From Flavobacterium sp. (GTDB lineage: Bacteria > Bacteroidota > Bacteroidia > Flavobacteriales > Flavobacteriaceae): DNA of 64,000 bases. Positions within the stretch are counted from its first letter, which is position 1, and each line of letters starts with the position of its first letter. Both the position numbers and the translations under genes were made by a program. Shown one piece after another: positions 54,902-63,763 of this stretch. The notes under the pieces were generated by a model. The model searched no databases and was not told where the DNA came from. It saw only the letters and a program-made list of their open reading frames with translations. The stretch is taken from the NCBI RefSeq assembly GCF_027484205.1, contig NZ_JAIXUB010000009.1, positions 124,001 through 188,000 of the forward strand. The letters are read 5' to 3'.

Positions 54902-54937
54902 AAAAAAGCCAAAATCAATTAGATTTTGGCTTTTTTT
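54899..54937 (+). terminator. Terminator of the DUF3109 gene
   Basis: Stem AGCCAAAATC / GATTTTGGCT with a 5-base loop and T-run, starting at the stop codon. Confidence 0.88.
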
Positions 54938-54998
54938 GTATTGAATTTTTGGCTTAAACAGTAACTTTAATAAATTCTATTTTTTATCTAAAAAATAG

Positions 54999-55072
54999 TG
55001 GAGAAGATGGGGCTCGAACCCACGACCTCTTGACTGCCAGTCAAGCACTCTAGCCAACTGAGCTACATCCCC
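54999..55072 (-). tRNA. tRNA-Ala (anticodon GGC)
   Basis: A 74-base cloverleaf on the minus strand. Acceptor GGGGATG pairs with CTTCTCC and includes the G3:U70 pair that identifies alanine tRNAs; one U6-U67 mismatch is present. The D-arm is GCTC/GAGT, the anticodon stem CTTGA/TCAAG holds loop CTGGCAG (anticodon GGC), and the T-arm is GTGGG-TTCGAGC-CCCAT. The discriminator is A and CCA is not encoded. Confidence 0.95.
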
Positions 55073-55252
55073 AAAACAAGTAAAAATACTATTTTTTATT
55101 GTTAAATTACATTTTAATGAAATATTTTTTATTGTATTCTAAAAATCAATGAATTGACTAAAAAAATGTTAAGATAATATTGTTTTTATATTATTTTTTT
55201 TTCTATCATTGCATACTTAAAAAAAACTAACAACTAACAAACTACACTTTCA

Positions 55253-57049
55253 ATGAAAAAAATTACTTATTTATTTTTCTTTTTTGCAGTTTTACAAGGT
55301 AATGCTCAGGTTATATCTGAAACTTTTGATACAGCATTAAACTGGACAGTTTCACATCCAACAGGTTCAGCAACTAATGCTGGTTGGTCGCAAGTAGCAA
55401 CTGGTTCAAATCCAAACTGTTCGCCTTACGCTGGTGCAGGAATGGCAAAATTTGCATCTTATGATGTTGCAGCAGGAAATGTTTATGTTTTAACTTCTCC
55501 TTTGTTTACACTTTCAAGCGCTAATACATACAAAGTAAAATTTAGTATGTACAGAGATGGAGCTTATCCAACGGATGCTGATAAAGTTATGGTTTACCTT
55601 TCTACAAGTCCATTATCAAATGGTACTAACTTATTAGGAACAGTGAATCGTTCAATATCTTTAACTCCAGTTGTTTCAGCTGAAGGTTGGTATAATTATT
55701 CATTTAATATACCTGCTGGAACTAATGGAAATAGATACATAAGACTTTCCGCAACTTCACAATATGGTAACAATATTTATTTTGATAATATTTCTGTAAA
55801 TCAAATTGTAACAAACGATGCTGAATTAAATACAGTTGCAACTCCTAGCGTTGTTCTTCCTGGAACAAAAACAATCTCTGGAGTTTTTGCAAATGGAGGT
55901 TCAAATAACATCACTAGCGCTACAATAAATTGGCAAATAAATGGTGGTACAATTAATTCTCAAAATTTAACAGGTTTAAATATTACTCCAGGTCAAACTT
56001 ATAACTACTCACATACTACTACATGGAATGCTACTCCTGGAACTTATTCTTTAAAAGTTTGGGTGAGTAATCCAAATGGAGTTACGGATGCATTTCCTGC
56101 AAATAATGAAATAACAAAAACGGTTAGTGTTGCAAGTAATTCTACAACAAGAAGACCAATGTATGAGAAATTTACGAGTTCAACTTGTGGACCATGTGCA
56201 AGTTTTAATGGTTCATACTTCACTCCATTTTATGGAACAAATGGAAGTAATATTTCATTAATTAACTACCAAGTGAACTGGCCAGGAAGTGGTGATCCTT
56301 ATTATACTGCTGAGGTTGGTTCAAGAAGAGGATATTATAGTGTAAGTGCTGCTCCAACACTTTTTGTTGATGCTGTTGATGCTACAAATTCAAGTGTTAC
56401 TGGACTTCAAGCAGATTATACTGCAGCTGCAGCTAAACCAGCTTATTTTGCATTAAGTGCTACTAAAAATTTAGTTGGAACTACAATGTCAGTTAATGTT
56501 ACTTCAACTCCTTATCTTGATGGAGCTTATAAATTATATGTTGCAGTAGTTGAAAAAACAACTACTGGAAACGTTGCTAGTAATGGTGAATCATCGTTTA
56601 AAAATGTAATGATGAAAATGATGCCTGATGCAAATGGAACAGTTATAAACTGTACTCACGATGTGCCAGTTACCACTTCAATTACAACAAATTTATCTGG
56701 AACATTTATCGAAGATTATTCTGATTTAGAGGTTGTTGTTTTTGTTCAAAATAATGCAACTAAAGAAATTATGCAATCAACTTATGCGATTGATCAAGCT
56801 CTAGCTACAGATGGCTTTTCAATTGCTAAAATAAATGTTTATCCAAATCCATCAAACGGATTGATTACTATTGATTCAACAACAGCAGTTGATGTTACCA
56901 TTAGTGATTTAACTGGGAAAGTAGTTTATTCTGCTAAACAAATTACAAATCAGTCACCATTAAACTTAACTAATTTACAAAAAGGTATTTACTTAGTAAA
57001 AATGGCTAATGAAAATGGAGAGCAAACAGAAAAAATTGTATTAAAATAA
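55253..57049 (+). CDS. T9SS-sorted Omp28-like thioredoxin-fold surface protein
   Basis: 598 residues. A signal peptide (MKKITYLFFFFAVLQGNAQ) precedes a choice-of-anchor/jelly-roll domain (20-190: ISETFDTALNWTV ... NIYFDNISVN), an Ig-like domain (195-300), an Omp28/thioredoxin-like domain with CGPC at about 312-315 (YEKFTSSTCGPCASFNG), and a C-terminal T9SS type A sorting domain (VYPNPSNGLITID ... KGIYLVKMANENGEQTEKI). The protein should be secreted to the surface, where the CxxC may be redox-active. It is followed by a lipoprotein gene 14 bases downstream. Confidence 0.88.
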   Translation: MKKITYLFFFFAVLQGNAQVISETFDTALNWTVSHPTGSATNAGWSQVATGSNPNCSPYAGAGMAKFASYDVAAGNVYVLTSPLFTLSSANTYKVKFSMYRDGAYPTDADKVMVYLSTSPLSNGTNLLGTVNRSISLTPVVSAEGWYNYSFNIPAGTNGNRYIRLSATSQYGNNIYFDNISVNQIVTNDAELNTVATPSVVLPGTKTISGVFANGGSNNITSATINWQINGGTINSQNLTGLNITPGQTYNYSHTTTWNATPGTYSLKVWVSNPNGVTDAFPANNEITKTVSVASNSTTRRPMYEKFTSSTCGPCASFNGSYFTPFYGTNGSNISLINYQVNWPGSGDPYYTAEVGSRRGYYSVSAAPTLFVDAVDATNSSVTGLQADYTAAAAKPAYFALSATKNLVGTTMSVNVTSTPYLDGAYKLYVAVVEKTTTGNVASNGESSFKNVMMKMMPDANGTVINCTHDVPVTTSITTNLSGTFIEDYSDLEVVVFVQNNATKEIMQSTYAIDQALATDGFSIAKINVYPNPSNGLITIDSTTAVDVTISDLTGKVVYSAKQITNQSPLNLTNLQKGIYLVKMANENGEQTEKIVLK

Positions 57050-57063
57050 TTAAACTATAAATC

Positions 57064-57564
57064 ATGAAAAAAATCTTTTTATTATTATTCGCATCATTAA
57101 CTGTTTTAAGTTGTTCAAGTGATGATAATGGCGGCGGCGGTGAAATGAAAATCACCAAACTTGACGGAACTGAAATTAAAAATGGTGATGTTATTAATGT
57201 AACAACTACAGGAGACGATAATGCTTTAGTTTCGTTTTATGTTAAAAATACATCTTCATCAGCAATCAATGTTAAAGCTAGACTAGTTTCTGCTACAAAT
57301 AATGAAACTGATATGCAGTTTTGTTTCGGACAAGTATGTTATTCTGCTGTTGCGGTTGGAAGTGAATATCCTTTAGATAGAAATGAAGTAATTACTGTTC
57401 CTGCTAAAGGTCAAATTGGTGGTGAATCTTTCCACTTTCAAAATTATGCTTCGAGTTCAAGTCCAATTGATTATGTTTTTGAATTTTTTCAATACAATGA
57501 AAACGATGAAGAAGTTGGAAATAAAGTAACAGTTACTTACAGATATACTCCAAGTGCAGGTTAG
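57064..57564 (+). CDS. Small lipoprotein of unknown function
   Basis: 166 residues. The signal ends in the lipobox VLSCSS, then a flexible DDNGGGGE linker. The body is a beta-rich, Ig-like fold (VTTTGDDNALVSFYVKNTSS, INVKARLVSATNNETDMQF) containing CFGQVC. No family recognised. It probably shares an mRNA with the preceding Omp28-like protein. Confidence 0.75.
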   Translation: MKKIFLLLFASLTVLSCSSDDNGGGGEMKITKLDGTEIKNGDVINVTTTGDDNALVSFYVKNTSSSAINVKARLVSATNNETDMQFCFGQVCYSAVAVGSEYPLDRNEVITVPAKGQIGGESFHFQNYASSSSPIDYVFEFFQYNENDEEVGNKVTVTYRYTPSAG

Positions 57565-57586
57565 TCTTAAAAGTATATAATATTTT

Positions 57587-57619
57587 AAAAAAGCCATCAG
57601 TTTATGATGGCTTTTTTTA
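57587..57619. terminator. Bidirectional terminator after the lipoprotein gene
   Basis: Stem AGCCATCA / TGATGGCT with a 5-base loop, A-run before and T-run after, between convergent genes. Confidence 0.87.
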
Positions 57620-57648
57620 TGGTTTATTTTTCACAAAAATAGTTTTTT

Positions 57649-58731
57649 TTATGGGCAATCTGTAAGTGAATTGATCCATTGTTCCATTAATTGAACAGCT
57701 TCTTCTTGAACAATCGTTCTTCCAAGAAAAGGCATTCTATAATAAGGATCATTAGTGTTAATTCTATAATACAATAGTGATTGATTTATATTTCCTGGTT
57801 TTATAATTCTTCCTTCAATTCCTGGAACAATGTGATTTGGAGAAACACATACACCCATTTTTGTTTGATCAACAGTTTCATTAAAAGCAAATTTTAGATT
57901 AAAGAAATTTGCATAACCACCATCTTGATGACAATGTGCACAGTTGGAATCAAAATAAGAGCGAACTCTTAATTCTAAAGGTTTGCTCGTGTCTTTATAA
58001 TTTACAACTGAAATAATATTAGAAGGCAAATTATTTTCTAAATAACCAAAATTAACCCATTTTTTGAGTTGGTTTTTTGTTCCATCAGTAAATGCATAAT
58101 TGAAGTTTAGGTTTTGAGGTTTTATTCCAATTGGTTTTTTTGAACCTGAAATAGTATGACATCCTGCACATTGCATTTCATTTGGAATAACATAATCAAT
58201 AGTTTTTTGAACAGAATTTTCAACAAATGTTATAGGTGTTGTACTTCCTTGTAAATCTAAAAAAGCTTCTGTTTGTTCAGTATTCCAAACATAATTTGCA
58301 TAAATCCAACCATCATTTTTTCTAATCATAATTCTAGTCTCAACAATTCTAGTTGTATTTGATGGTTGAACATTATTGTAATAGAAACTTTTAATCAAAG
58401 CTGCACCAATAGGCAATTTTAAAATGGAATGGTCGTTTACATAAGTTGCTTTTTCGCCATTTGGCATCCAAACAAACCTTTTTTTCTGAGCATAGTCTGT
58501 AAATAATTCGCTTTCGGGTTTGTATGGCAAAACTCCATAAGAAGGTTTTTGACTTTTTATATCACCTTCAAAAAACTTATAATCAGATAATTTAATATAA
58601 GGAACTTGAGTCAAATCCATCACAACAGGAGATTCTATTGAGGTGTAATTTTCATCTGAATTACAGGAATAAAAAAATAGCATACAAAAACTATAAAGTA
58701 TTAAGGATGCTATTTTTTTGGTAATTTTCAT
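57649..58731 (-). CDS. Diheme c-type cytochrome lipoprotein (SO2930-like)
   Basis: 360 residues. The lipobox FFYSCNSD makes it a membrane-anchored lipoprotein. Two c-type heme motifs are visible, CAGCH (MQCAGCHTISG, about 190) and CAHCH (SNCAHCHQDGG, about 263). KPESELFTDYAQKKRFVWMPNGEK at the N-terminal side and the overall layout match the SO2930-type diheme cytochrome family. It should carry electrons in the envelope; donor and acceptor are unknown. The gene is last in the operon tlpA-like, DUF6029, cytochrome, 6 bases after the DUF6029 gene. Confidence 0.85.
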   Translation of the reverse strand: MKITKKIASLILYSFCMLFFYSCNSDENYTSIESPVVMDLTQVPYIKLSDYKFFEGDIKSQKPSYGVLPYKPESELFTDYAQKKRFVWMPNGEKATYVNDHSILKLPIGAALIKSFYYNNVQPSNTTRIVETRIMIRKNDGWIYANYVWNTEQTEAFLDLQGSTTPITFVENSVQKTIDYVIPNEMQCAGCHTISGSKKPIGIKPQNLNFNYAFTDGTKNQLKKWVNFGYLENNLPSNIISVVNYKDTSKPLELRVRSYFDSNCAHCHQDGGYANFFNLKFAFNETVDQTKMGVCVSPNHIVPGIEGRIIKPGNINQSLLYYRINTNDPYYRMPFLGRTIVQEEAVQLMEQWINSLTDCP

Positions 58732-58737
58732 ATTATT

Positions 58738-60426
58738 TTAGAATGAAGTGTTTAATGATAATGAAACTCCTGAACTTTCTGGAACAAATCGACAAACACC
58801 ACCAACACAAACTAATCCACCTCTTTGTCTTCCGTAGTTAAGCGCAATTCTTGTTGAATTCTTTCTAAATGCTCCACCAAAATTGTAATAATGATTTTGT
58901 AAATAATCTACATCATTTCCGTAGTTGTATAAGTCAGAAACATAGAATGATAATTTAGAATTAAGATTCATTTCAACAGTTGCACCTGCCCAATTTTTTT
59001 TATCTGAATCTGCCCACATATGTTCTCCAAGAACTCTTATAGAACGCGATGAAGTAAATTTATAGGTTGCTTCAGCGGCAAGAATATTTGTGTTAACTTC
59101 ACCTGAAGTTTCTTGAATCATTTTTTTGTTATAATATTGATTGATATAACTAAAAATAGATTGCCATTTAGAATTCCATTTTTTAGTAACCTCTACATTA
59201 TAATCTGTGAAATATCTTTTCCCAAAACCAAAGAAATCTGTTTTATAATCTTGAGGACTCCCAATATAAAAAGTACCCGATAAAGCATTCCAGTTAGAAA
59301 TGTTTAAAGCTACTTTTGTACCATATTTTCCGCCAAGTTTTGTACCTTTTTTAAAATCGTAAAATAAATCTACTTGACCACCAATTTCACCAGCTTTGAC
59401 AATTTCAGTATCGGCAAGAATTACATTTGGTTGTGCTTGATAAACATAAATATTAGCTAAATTATAGTGGTGTTGCTTCGTTAAACTTGGAATAAAATTC
59501 ATAATTCTGTCGTTAAACGAATTTCCTTTTGCGCCACGTTCAGAAAAGAAACTCATGTTTTCTAATCTTCTAAAAGAGGCATCAACACCAAATCCTTTTT
59601 TTGAATAACCTAAATTCAGTAATAAAGCATTTCCTGGCTTAATTAAGCCATTATTTACTTGGTCTTGAACCTGAACAACCGCATCATTTGATTTGTAATC
59701 ATATTCAGTTGCGAAATAAAAAGCTTCGTGATTGAAGTTTAATCTTCCTGCAAAACCATTTGTTAAACTATTGAATTCAGGATTGGCAACATTAGTTTTT
59801 TCATCTCTTCCTACGTATGTTAATCCTAGAGATAAATCGGTAGTTTTATATTTTAAAATATCAGATAATACTATTTCCGTATCAATTCCATATACTTTTC
59901 CTTTGGAAACATCAAAACCTGTTCTTTGCTGACCATAAATAGATTTGAAAGTCAAAAATTTTGTTGGTTTGAAAATTACTCTTCCGCCACGCAAAGCATT
60001 ATTTATTCCTAAAGCTCTGTCTTCCCAACTTCTGTATAATAAACCACTTCCAAATTGTTCGTAGAAATAACCTGCTGTTACATCAATTTTTTCGGTTTTA
60101 AATTGAAGAAAATAAGTTGCAACATTGGTACCTTTATATTTTGGATTCATGTTTAAAAGTGCATCTTCTTGAAAAGATTCGCCTTGAATTCCTGCTGCCC
60201 AATTTTTATAGGTATAATTTAAAAAGAGATAATTATTTGAACGTATTGGCTTTTCTGGATGTGCTGTTGGATTATCGAATTCATCTTTTAAACCAGTATC
60301 ATTTAAATACCATTGCGAATTAGATTCAAAACCTCCAAAAAAGTTTCCCTTTTCTTTTTCTTTCTCTTGAGAAAAAACGGTTATTGGAAGTAAAATTAAA
60401 AGTAGTTTAGTTAAAGTTTGTTTCAT
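58738..60426 (-). CDS. DUF6029 family outer-membrane barrel protein
   Basis: 562 residues. A signal peptide (MKQTLTKLLLILLPITVFSQ) is followed by a chain of amphipathic strands with C-terminal Phe (SLSLNTSF), as in outer-membrane barrels. The N-terminal NFFGGFESNSQWYLNDTG and GYFYEQFGSGLLYRSWEDRA text resembles DUF6029 proteins of Bacteroidetes. CVGGVCRF near the C-terminus could form a disulfide. It sits between a TlpA-like gene (17 bases) and a cytochrome gene (6 bases), so it may be their outer-membrane partner. Confidence 0.82.
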   Translation of the reverse strand: MKQTLTKLLLILLPITVFSQEKEKEKGNFFGGFESNSQWYLNDTGLKDEFDNPTAHPEKPIRSNNYLFLNYTYKNWAAGIQGESFQEDALLNMNPKYKGTNVATYFLQFKTEKIDVTAGYFYEQFGSGLLYRSWEDRALGINNALRGGRVIFKPTKFLTFKSIYGQQRTGFDVSKGKVYGIDTEIVLSDILKYKTTDLSLGLTYVGRDEKTNVANPEFNSLTNGFAGRLNFNHEAFYFATEYDYKSNDAVVQVQDQVNNGLIKPGNALLLNLGYSKKGFGVDASFRRLENMSFFSERGAKGNSFNDRIMNFIPSLTKQHHYNLANIYVYQAQPNVILADTEIVKAGEIGGQVDLFYDFKKGTKLGGKYGTKVALNISNWNALSGTFYIGSPQDYKTDFFGFGKRYFTDYNVEVTKKWNSKWQSIFSYINQYYNKKMIQETSGEVNTNILAAEATYKFTSSRSIRVLGEHMWADSDKKNWAGATVEMNLNSKLSFYVSDLYNYGNDVDYLQNHYYNFGGAFRKNSTRIALNYGRQRGGLVCVGGVCRFVPESSGVSLSLNTSF

Positions 60427-60443
60427 TTTAGGAGTGTAGTTTT

Positions 60444-60920
60444 TTACAAGGATTTTAATTTTTTATATAATTCTTCTTCACTTCCAGGAACATATCCATT
60501 TTGAATGTGAACAATTTGATTGTTTTTTACCACGATAGTATAAGGAATATTTACGATAGATAAAGCTCTTTTGAAATCTTGATTTGTATCCAATAAAATT
60601 TTGTATTCCCAACCTTTACCGTTGATTAATGGTTTTACTCTTTTTTGAGTTCTTGAATCATCAGTCGATACTGCAATTACTTCAAAATTTAAATCCTTTT
60701 TCCATTCCTCTTGAACATCATTCATTTCATCTAACTCATTGATACACGGCGCACACCAGGTTGCCCAAAATGAAAATACATACAATTTATCTTTTTCGGA
60801 GAAATCATTTTTTAAAGAAAACTTTTTCCCCTCTAAATCTGAAAGATTCAAGTCAGGAAGATTATTTTGAGCAAATAAATTAAAAGAAGTTAAAAGCAAT
60901 AAAAGAGCAATTTTTTTCAT
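60444..60920 (-). CDS. TlpA family thiol-disulfide oxidoreductase
   Basis: 158 residues. A signal peptide (about 1-18, ending NLFAQ) and a single thioredoxin-like domain with active site FWATWCAPCINELDEM and cis-Pro in VNIPYTIVV. It should act in the periplasm, perhaps on the cysteines of the neighbouring cytochrome (heme ligation needs reduced CxxCH) or the Omp28-type proteins; that link is inferred from position. First gene of the three-gene minus-strand operon. Confidence 0.92.
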   Translation of the reverse strand: MKKIALLLLLTSFNLFAQNNLPDLNLSDLEGKKFSLKNDFSEKDKLYVFSFWATWCAPCINELDEMNDVQEEWKKDLNFEVIAVSTDDSRTQKRVKPLINGKGWEYKILLDTNQDFKRALSIVNIPYTIVVKNNQIVHIQNGYVPGSEEELYKKLKSL

Positions 60921-61019
60921 AAATTATTGTATTAGAGTTGCAAATAAATAAATAATAATAATAAGATTAAAGTTTTTTTTGTTTTATTTGCAATCAATAA
61001 TCATGCAATTTTTATAATT

Positions 61020-61850
61020 ATGAAAAAGATTCAATTTTTGACTTTATTTATTGTTGCAATTTTATTTTCATCTTGCAACGATACTGTCGTTATTGAAAAT
61101 AATTCTAATAACAATAACAACGAAGAGCCCATTTCTGGTCAGTTTAAAAAAAGAGTTTTAATTGAAGATTATACTGGAACTTGGTGTGGAAACTGTACAA
61201 GAGTTGCTTATGCTATTGAACAAGTAAAAGAGGAAACAGATAATGTTGTATCTGTTGCTATTCACAATGGAAATGATCCTTACCACTTTGAAGGAATTGA
61301 TCCATTAAAAAATTTAATTTCTCCAAATAATGCATTAGCATTGCCTGTTTCTCGATTAAACAGAGTAGTTGTTTGGACATTTCCTGAAACTTCTAATATT
61401 CAACAAGCAGTTGATTTGACAGGTAAAAATACAGGTTTAGGTTTGGCAATGAATTCATCATTAGTTGATAATGTTGTTAATCTTGATGTAAATGTGAAAT
61501 TTGCTCAGGATTATTCAGATTTAAAACTAGTTGTTTATCTTCTAGAAGATGGGTTAGTTTATGAACAAACTAATTATACTATTTATTATGATGGCGAAGA
61601 TCATATTGCTGATTTTGTTCACAATCATGTTCTTCGAGTTTCAATGACAGATATTTTAGGTGAGAATATTACCGATGCAACAACTTTAGGTAGTACAGTT
61701 ACTAAATCATTCTCAATTCCTGTTCCATCAAATATTGAAAATGCATCAAACATTAGTTTCGTTGCTTTTGTTGTAGGAAGTGATAACAAAACAATTAATT
61801 CAAGAGCTTCACATATAAATGAAAATCAAGAGTTTGAACAAAATCCATAA
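61020..61850 (+). CDS. Omp28-related lipoprotein with thioredoxin-like CxxC
   Basis: 276 residues. The lipobox FSSCND follows a hydrophobic signal, then an Asn-rich linker (ENNSNNNNNEE). The Omp28 domain starts at KRVLIEDYTGTWCGNCTRVA (CGNC motif) and includes VVSVAIHNGNDPYHFEG. It is a surface or outer-membrane lipoprotein probably related to the T9SS protein at 55253. It is divergent from the TlpA operon, with 99 bases between the starts, suggesting shared regulation. Confidence 0.88.
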   Translation: MKKIQFLTLFIVAILFSSCNDTVVIENNSNNNNNEEPISGQFKKRVLIEDYTGTWCGNCTRVAYAIEQVKEETDNVVSVAIHNGNDPYHFEGIDPLKNLISPNNALALPVSRLNRVVVWTFPETSNIQQAVDLTGKNTGLGLAMNSSLVDNVVNLDVNVKFAQDYSDLKLVVYLLEDGLVYEQTNYTIYYDGEDHIADFVHNHVLRVSMTDILGENITDATTLGSTVTKSFSIPVPSNIENASNISFVAFVVGSDNKTINSRASHINENQEFEQNP

Positions 61851-61872
61851 ATTTCAATCAAAAAATATAAGT

Positions 61873-61904
61873 TAAGGTTGCTCATAAGGCAACCTTATTT
61901 TTTT
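61873..61904 (+). terminator. Terminator after the Omp28 lipoprotein gene
   Basis: Stem AAGGTTGC / GCAACCTT (loop TCATAAG region) and a T-run. Confidence 0.82.
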
Positions 61905-61905
61905 G

Positions 61906-61913
61906 TAAATTTG
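61906..61913 (+). promoter_or_regulatory. Candidate -7 element of the 57-residue protein gene
   Basis: TAAATTTG right after the terminator T-run, 22 bases before ATG 61936. Confidence 0.5.
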
Positions 61914-61935
61914 TATAATAATTAAAATTCTTCAG

Positions 61936-62109
61936 ATGAAGTTCCTATTTATTTTTCTTCAAGTTGCTATTGATGAAAAACTTAAAAACGCACCTGATTC
62001 AAGCTATCAAACTGGAATAATAATTGGTTCATTTGTGCCATTCGTTCTTTTAGTTGGAATTGCTTACTATATGTACTATCGTTCAAAAAACAGAAAAGAC
62101 TTAGAGTAA
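61936..62109 (+). CDS. 57-residue single-pass membrane protein
   Basis: The frame ATG 61936 to TAA 62109 gives 57 residues: a short hydrophobic N-terminus (MKFLFIFLQVAI), a charged loop DEKLKNAPDSS, one membrane helix (GIIIGSFVPFVLLVGIAYYM) and a basic tail YYRSKNRKDLE. A promoter element and the neat fit between a terminator and the next promoter support it being a gene. No family recognised. Confidence 0.6.
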   Translation: MKFLFIFLQVAIDEKLKNAPDSSYQTGIIIGSFVPFVLLVGIAYYMYYRSKNRKDLE

Positions 62110-62116
62110 AATTCCT

Positions 62117-62124
62117 TAAATTTG
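62117..62124 (+). promoter_or_regulatory. Candidate -7 element of queD
   Basis: TAAATTTG, 15 bases before ATG 62140. It overlaps the alternative TTG start at 62122 and argues against it. Confidence 0.55.
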
Positions 62125-62139
62125 CAATCTAAAATCTTT

Positions 62140-62595
62140 ATGATGAGTAAAATCAGAATTACAAAACAGTTTTCTTTTGAAACAGGTCATGCACTTTATG
62201 GCTACGATGGAAAATGTAAAAATGTTCATGGTCATAGTTACAAACTGTCTGTAACCGTAATTGGAACACCAATAACCGATTCGAATAATGTAAAATTCGG
62301 AATGGTAATTGATTTTTCTGATTTGAAAAAAATTGTTCGTGAAGAAATTGTAGATGTTTTTGATCATGCTACAGTTTTTAATAAAAACACACCACATGTT
62401 GAGTTAGCTCAAGAACTAAAAAATCGTGGACATCATGTGATTTTAGTAGATTATCAGCCTACAAGTGAAAATATGGTAATTGATTTTGCTAAGAAAATTC
62501 AAGACAGGTTGCCAAATAATATTCAATTACATTCCTTAAAATTGCAAGAAACAGAAAGCTCATTTGCCGAATGGTACGCTTCTGATAATTTGTAA
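62140..62595 (+). CDS. queD: 6-carboxytetrahydropterin synthase (QueD/PTPS family)
   Basis: 151 residues from ATG 62140 (a second ATG follows at 62143). It converts 7,8-dihydroneopterin triphosphate in queuosine/preQ0 synthesis, or acts as a pyruvoyl-tetrahydropterin synthase homologue. The zinc His residues are in ETGHAL and NVHGHSY; the catalytic Cys is in DGKCKNVHGH. SFAEWYASD closes the protein. It lies 17 bases upstream of lpxH. Confidence 0.92.
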   Translation: MMSKIRITKQFSFETGHALYGYDGKCKNVHGHSYKLSVTVIGTPITDSNNVKFGMVIDFSDLKKIVREEIVDVFDHATVFNKNTPHVELAQELKNRGHHVILVDYQPTSENMVIDFAKKIQDRLPNNIQLHSLKLQETESSFAEWYASDNL

Positions 62596-62612
62596 TTTAC
62601 TATTTTTACAAA

Positions 62613-63362
62613 ATGTCAAACAAAAAAATCTATTTCGCTTCCGATCAACATTTTGGAGCTCCAACGCCCGAAGCTAGTTTTCCGCGTGAGCAAAAATTTG
62701 TAGCTTGGTTGGATGAAGTTAAAAAAGATGCCGAAGCCATATTTCTACTGGGTGATTTGTTTGATTTTTGGTTCGAATATAAAACTGTAGTTCCAAAAGG
62801 ATTTGTTAGAGTTTTAGGGAAGTTAGCCGAAATACGCGACAGTGGAATTCCTATTTATTTCTTCGTCGGAAACCATGATTTATGGATGAATGATTATTTT
62901 CAAAAAGAACTAAATATTCCAGTTTATCATGATAACAAAGAATTTACTTTCAACAATAAAACGTTTTTAATTGGTCATGGCGATGGAAAAGGTCCAGGTG
63001 ACAAAGGTTACAAACGAATGAAGAAAGTATTCGTTCATCCGTTTTCAAAATGGTTGTACCGTTGGCTTCATCCAGACATCGGAATGAAATTAGCTCAATA
63101 TCTTTCCGTAAAAAACAAATTAATTTCTGGAGCAGAAGACGTAAAATACTTAGGCGAAGACAACGAATGGTTAATTTTATACGCTAAGAAAAAATTAGAA
63201 ACCAAACATTATAATTACCTGATTTTTGGCCACAGACATCTACCAATGACTTTAAAAATTGGTGAAAATTCAGAATATGTAAATCTTGGTGATTGGATTG
63301 GCTACTTTACTTACGGAGTTTTTGATGGTGAAAACTTTGAGCTTAAGACCTATGGAAACTAA
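62613..63362 (+). CDS. lpxH: UDP-2,3-diacylglucosamine pyrophosphatase, LpxH family
   Basis: 249-residue calcineurin-type phosphoesterase. It hydrolyses UDP-2,3-diacylglucosamine to lipid X in lipid A synthesis. Metal-binding motifs are ASDQHFGAP, LLGDLFDFWFE, VGNHDLWM, IGHGDGKGPG and FGHRHLPM. The length and order match LpxH. The next gene (small lipoprotein) overlaps its end by 11 bases. Confidence 0.92.
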   Translation: MSNKKIYFASDQHFGAPTPEASFPREQKFVAWLDEVKKDAEAIFLLGDLFDFWFEYKTVVPKGFVRVLGKLAEIRDSGIPIYFFVGNHDLWMNDYFQKELNIPVYHDNKEFTFNNKTFLIGHGDGKGPGDKGYKRMKKVFVHPFSKWLYRWLHPDIGMKLAQYLSVKNKLISGAEDVKYLGEDNEWLILYAKKKLETKHYNYLIFGHRHLPMTLKIGENSEYVNLGDWIGYFTYGVFDGENFELKTYGN

Positions 63363-63744
63363 TAATCATAGCTATAAGATTGTTTTAATATTATTAGTTC
63401 AGCTAGTAGTAATTTCATGTGCGAAAAATAATTTTCAATTAGGTGTTGAGCGAAAATCACCTGAAAATAAAATTCATTACGAGAACTTTTTTGTCACATT
63501 TCATATCAGAGATTCACATACTTTTTTAAATCTTACAGATGTAACTATTGTTCTAAATAAAAATAAAGAATTTATTTCGGATAAAAATGGGGAGTTCAAA
63601 TATTACGCAAAAAAAGGTGATATTTTGGTTTTTAAAATGAAAGGATATGAAACTCATGAAGCAACTATTGAAAATGATCAATATCTAAATTATCTGATAG
63701 TTATAGACCTAAAAAAAATTCCAATAATTAGAAACATTCCATAA
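63352..63744 (+). CDS. Small lipoprotein, carboxypeptidase-regulatory-like
   Basis: 130 residues from ATG 63352 (METNNHSYKIVL). The lipobox VVISCAKN ends the signal. A beta-sandwich follows (FVTFHIRDSHTFLNLTDVTI, KEFISDKNGEFKYYAKKGDI, LVFKMKGYETHEATI), reminiscent of CarboxypepD_reg-like domains that often decorate Bacteroidetes surface proteins. The longer frame starts inside lpxH and is rejected. Function unknown. Confidence 0.78.
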   Translation: METNNHSYKIVLILLVQLVVISCAKNNFQLGVERKSPENKIHYENFFVTFHIRDSHTFLNLTDVTIVLNKNKEFISDKNGEFKYYAKKGDILVFKMKGYETHEATIENDQYLNYLIVIDLKKIPIIRNIP

Positions 63745-63763
63745 AAAAGTAATTTTGAAAAAT

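Noticed and set aside
54999..55072. The tRNA read as a tRNA-Gly because of the GGC/GCC confusion
   Set aside because: On the minus strand the 7-base loop CTGGCAG gives anticodon GGC, and the G3:U70 pair is diagnostic of alanine.
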